Made by a program: the position numbers and the translations under genes. 7,359 nucleotides of DNA from JACVRW01 sp035645115 (lineage in GTDB: Bacteria; Actinomycetota; Thermoleophilia; Solirubrobacterales; Thermoleophilaceae): positions 1 through 7,359 of the forward strand of contig DASQNF010000200.1 in assembly GCA_035645115.1 (NCBI GenBank). Reading direction: 5' to 3'. This document shows positions 5,396 through 7,359 of this stretch, in pieces; the first letter of the stretch is position 1; each line of letters begins with the position of its first letter. The notes under the pieces are model-generated. The model had not been told where the DNA came from and searched no databases. It was given only the letters and a program-made list of their open reading frames with translations.

Positions 5396-6295
5396 CTACA
5401 TCGCGGGCTGCCTGTCGTGGGCGACGAAACGCCGCGAGAGCGCCTCGGCGGCGGTGGCCGGGTCGTCGTGCAGGCACTGGAGATTGAGCCTCGCGGCGAG
5501 CTCGGCGGTCGCTCCGGGGCCGGCGATGACGAGCGGGCGCCTCGCGGCCAGGCCCTTGAGCGCCTTTGTGATCGAAGTGAAGCGGTCGATCGATGTCGAC
5601 GACAGCACCACGACGTCCGCGCTTACCGTGTCGGCTGCCATGTTCACCGTGCTCGGCGGAGTATCGGCTCCCAGGTAGATGTTTCGCCAGCCGCGACTTC
5701 GGAGGACGAGCCCGAAGCATACGAGCGGCAGCGTGTGCTGCTCGCCCGGCGGGCACGCGAGCACTGCGCGCCGGCCCGGGCCCCTGTTCCATCCGCGCGC
5801 GAGGGCGAGCAGCCGGCCCTCGATCAGATTGCTGGCGAAGTGCTCCTGCGCCACGCTCAGCTGCCCTCGCGCCCAGCGCTCTCCCACCCCGCGGAGGTAG
5901 GGCATCAGCGCGTCGCGGATCGTTCGCTCGAGGCCATGGAGGCCCAGCAGCCGGTCGAGCAGCTCGTGCGCGCCGTCCTCGTCGAAGGCCTCGAGGCGGG
6001 TCCCCAGCTGCCGGGCGAGCTCCAGCGGCGACTCGACCTCACCGTCCCGCGAGCTGACCTCGCGCTCCATCCGCACGACCGCCTGCGCGGCCTCTGCCGC
6101 TGACAAGCCGCTCCAGAGGTTCTGCTGCATGAGTCGCACCCGCCACTCGTCCTGCTCGCTGTACAGGCGGTACCCGCCCTCGGAGCGGCGCGGCCGAAGC
6201 AGGCTGTAGCGCTTCTCCCAGGCCCGCAGGACGTCGGGGCTGACGCCGACTCGGTAGCTCAGCTCGCCGATCCGGAATCGCGCCTCGTCCTCCAT
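5396..6295 (-). CDS. MerR-family regulator with cobalamin-binding domain (CarH/LitR-like, candidate B12 photoreceptor)
   Basis: A 299-residue transcription regulator with an N-terminal MerR winged helix (about 6-76, with WEKRYSLLRPRRSEGGYRLYS), a four-helix module (about 90-165) and a Rossmann-like B12-binding domain (about 175-290). The W-x9-EH signature of the CarH cap is intact (W141, E151, H152). The loop GEQH (E185, H187) supplies the predicted cobalt-ligand His, although the Gly of the usual ExHxxG motif is Pro190. In CarH, adenosylcobalamin drives tetramerisation and DNA binding in the dark, and light breaks the complex. By homology this protein likely represses its targets in the dark. 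An in-frame TAG lies four codons before the ATG, so the start cannot be further upstream. No Shine-Dalgarno is visible, so the mRNA may be leaderless. It heads a four-gene cluster, and tandem 11-nt repeats adjoin its start. Confidence 0.9.
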   Translation of the reverse strand: MEDEARFRIGELSYRVGVSPDVLRAWEKRYSLLRPRRSEGGYRLYSEQDEWRVRLMQQNLWSGLSAAEAAQAVVRMEREVSSRDGEVESPLELARQLGTRLEAFDEDGAHELLDRLLGLHGLERTIRDALMPYLRGVGERWARGQLSVAQEHFASNLIEGRLLALARGWNRGPGRRAVLACPPGEQHTLPLVCFGLVLRSRGWRNIYLGADTPPSTVNMAADTVSADVVVLSSTSIDRFTSITKALKGLAARRPLVIAGPGATAELAARLNLQCLHDDPATAAEALSRRFVAHDRQPAM

Positions 6296-6300
6296 CGCTT

Positions 6301-6333
6301 GCGACTACCCCTCGACAAACCCTTGACACCTCC
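6301..6333. promoter_or_regulatory. three tandem 11-nt direct repeats, candidate CarH-type operator
   Basis: Three consecutive 11-nt units begin at 6301, 6312 and 6323: GCGACTACCCC, TCGACAAACCC and TTGACACCTCC. Units 1 and 2 match at 8 of 11 positions and units 2 and 3 at 7 of 11. All three share GAC at positions 3-5 and CC at the end. A weaker fourth unit (GCTGACGGCAC) follows at 6334. From memory, Thermus CarH binds three tandem 11-bp repeats with an nTnnACAn core; units 2 and 3 fit that core. The array lies 5 nt upstream of the MerR/B12 gene, in the divergent region. Unit 3 includes a consensus plus-strand -35 (TTGACA, 6323-6328). The repeats are seen directly; binding by the neighbouring protein is inference. 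Confidence 0.6.
6302..6307 (-). promoter_or_regulatory. possible -10 element for a leaderless MerR/B12 transcript
   Basis: On the minus strand TAGTCG occupies positions -12 to -7 relative to the ATG at 6295, the place expected if transcription starts at the A of the ATG. It matches TANNNT except for the last base. It lies within repeat unit 1 of the putative operator, which would allow direct autorepression. No convincing -35 was found. Confidence 0.25.
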
Positions 6334-6377
6334 GCTGACGGCACAGGCGTCCCGGGCAGAGTGACCACTCCCCGACG

Positions 6378-6387
6378 AAAGGCGGAG
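6378..6387 (+). promoter_or_regulatory. ribosome binding site of the membrane protein gene
   Basis: AAAGGCGGAG precedes the ATG at 6390. AAAGG leaves 7 nt of spacing and GGAG only 2 nt, so the first is the more likely pairing site. It supports the chosen start. Confidence 0.55.
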
Positions 6388-6389
6388 AG

Positions 6390-7202
6390 ATGGAACCTCT
6401 CTTGGCAGTGGATCTGACCACGAGCCTGCAGCAGGCGTTCGACTCGCTCTTCGAGTTCATTCCGAACCTGATCGGGTTCCTCGTGATCCTGATCGTGGGG
6501 TACTTCGTGGCGAAGCTGGTCAAGGCGGTGATCGCGAAGCTGCTCGACAAGGTCGGTCTCGATCGCCATCTGCACTCCGGCCAGACCGGGGAGTACGTGG
6601 AGCGGATCAGCCCGGGCGCCAGCCCGTCGAAGCTGATCGGGCTGGTGGCCTTTTGGTTCATCTTCCTGTTCGCGCTGTCGGCGGCGATCGGCGCCCTGAA
6701 GATCCCGGCCGTTACGGCCTTCATGGATCAGGTGCTGGCCTACCTGCCGAACGTGATCGTGGCGGTGCTGATCTTCGTGGTCGCCGGCGCGGTGGCCGTG
6801 GCGGTGGCAGCCCTGGTGGCGAAGACGATGGGCGAGACGCCCACCGGAAAGGTCGTGGCCTCCGTGGTCCCGGCGCTGGTGATGGGGATCGCGATCTTCA
6901 TGATCCTCAACCAGCTGAAGATCGCGCCGGAGATCGTCCAGATCACCTACACCGCACTGATCGGCGCGCTTGCGCTCGGCCTGGCGCTCGCCTTCGGCCT
7001 TGGTGGCCGCGAGGTGGCCGCGGAGATGCTGCGCGGCGCCTACGAGAAGGGCCGGGAGCAGAAGGGTCAGGTCAAGGCCGACATGCAGACGGGCAAGCAG
7101 CGCGCCCGGGAGCAGGCCACCGCAGCAACGCAAACGCCTCGGCCGCTGGCCGAGCCCACGCGCTCCGACGGCGCACCCGGCGCTTCGCCGGCAACCGGCT
7201 GA
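6390..7202 (+). CDS. multi-helix membrane protein, mechanosensitive-channel 'TM helix' family
   Basis: A 270-residue protein with about five hydrophobic helices: 22-42, 81-101, 118-144, 155-173 and 185-205. The last ends in ALAFGLGGREVA, which resembles the glycine-rich pore helix of MscS-like channels and the conserved TM-helix repeat proteins often annotated as mechanosensitive ion channels. It lacks the beta and mixed alpha/beta cytoplasmic domains of MscS. Instead it ends in a hydrophilic tail of about 60 residues, first basic (KGREQKGQVKADMQTGKQR) then Pro/Ala/Thr-rich. A role in osmotic or membrane-tension response is inferred from family only, and gating is not demonstrated for this subgroup. 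The PRC-barrel gene follows after 38 bp with no hairpin between, suggesting one operon. Its promoter region is shared with the divergent MerR/B12 gene, so B12/light control is possible. Confidence 0.85.
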   Translation: MEPLLAVDLTTSLQQAFDSLFEFIPNLIGFLVILIVGYFVAKLVKAVIAKLLDKVGLDRHLHSGQTGEYVERISPGASPSKLIGLVAFWFIFLFALSAAIGALKIPAVTAFMDQVLAYLPNVIVAVLIFVVAGAVAVAVAALVAKTMGETPTGKVVASVVPALVMGIAIFMILNQLKIAPEIVQITYTALIGALALGLALAFGLGGREVAAEMLRGAYEKGREQKGQVKADMQTGKQRAREQATAATQTPRPLAEPTRSDGAPGASPATG

Positions 7203-7228
7203 GTGCCGGACACACACGCAATCCAACC

Positions 7229-7234
7229 AAGGAG
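7229..7234 (+). promoter_or_regulatory. strong Shine-Dalgarno of the PRC-barrel gene
   Basis: AAGGAG lies 6 nt before the ATG at 7241, the best ribosome binding site in the window. It suggests efficient translation of the downstream gene. Confidence 0.75.
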
Positions 7235-7240
7235 AGAGCA

Positions 7241-7359
7241 ATGACGGAGACGACCCAGGCGTATGACTGGCAGGGGCGGACCCTGCAGGACCGCAACGGG
7301 GAGAAGATCGGAAAGATCGACGCCCTCTACGTCGACCAGCAGACCGACAAGCCGGAGTG
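7241..7359 (+). CDS. PRC-barrel domain protein (3' end missing)
   Basis: Only the first 39 codons are present. They read as a typical PRC-barrel start: a short leader, then WQGRTLQDRNGEKIGKID, ALYVDQQTDKPE, with the pattern 'G..L.D..GE.IG.I..LY.D..T..PE'. PRC barrels are small beta-barrel modules seen in photosynthetic reaction centre H subunit, RimM and many actinobacterial stress-related proteins, where they mediate protein contacts. No C-terminal domain (such as DUF2382, common in longer members) can be checked here. The gene follows the membrane protein closely and is probably in its operon, so the product may act near the membrane or in a shared stress response. That is inference. Confidence 0.8.
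   Translation, partial: MTETTQAYDWQGRTLQDRNGEKIGKIDALYVDQQTDKPE

Noticed and set aside
6039..7241. 400-codon minus-strand open frame over the membrane protein
   Set aside because: It overlaps a gene with clear transmembrane helices and a good start. Its translation is His/Asp/Arg-rich shadow sequence, and its end is out of frame with the MerR gene.

Overview
The window is high-GC DNA with compact genes, many GTG starts, an ANTAR regulator, an actinobacterial-style RecQ and a MerR/B12 regulator. Together these suggest an actinomycete-type genome, possibly Thermoleophilia/Solirubrobacterales. That lineage is my inference from gene style only. I see no insertion sequences, tRNAs, rRNAs or CRISPR arrays, and base composition looks uniform.

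Layout, left to right. (1) The 3' part of a plus-strand RecQ-family helicase gene, cut by the window edge, whose product ends in a ComF-like phosphoribosyltransferase domain. (2) A convergent minus-strand membrane fatty-acid desaturase. (3) A 164-bp divergent intergenic region with a perfect 19-nt palindrome, a 13-nt inverted repeat and promoter-like hexamers. (4) A plus-strand ANTAR regulator with a degenerate receiver. (5) A tightly packed minus-strand cluster, transcribed 6295 to 3595: a MerR/cobalamin-binding regulator with CarH-type residues, a small ABM-fold protein, a 145-residue helical protein I do not recognise, and an exported CapA-type phosphoesterase. (6) A 94-bp divergent region with three tandem 11-nt repeats. 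(7) A plus-strand multi-helix membrane protein of the mechanosensitive-channel 'TM helix' family, followed by the start of a PRC-barrel gene that runs off the window.

The most interesting unit is the MerR/B12 gene and its surroundings. Its product keeps the W-x9-EH signature and the cobalamin-ligand histidine of the light-sensing CarH/LitR family. The intergenic DNA beside it carries 11-nt direct repeats, the period expected for tandem MerR/CarH DNA-binding domains. One repeat contains a plus-strand TTGACA, and another overlaps a minus-strand -10-like hexamer just upstream of the regulator's own ATG. A simple model is a B12- and light-responsive switch that represses its own operon and possibly the divergent membrane-protein operon. 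The operon would produce an ABM-fold protein, a helical protein and an exported phosphoesterase, whose joint job is unknown. Other points worth a look are the RecQ-PRTase fusion, the pseudo-receiver of the ANTAR protein and the palindromes between the desaturase and ANTAR genes.
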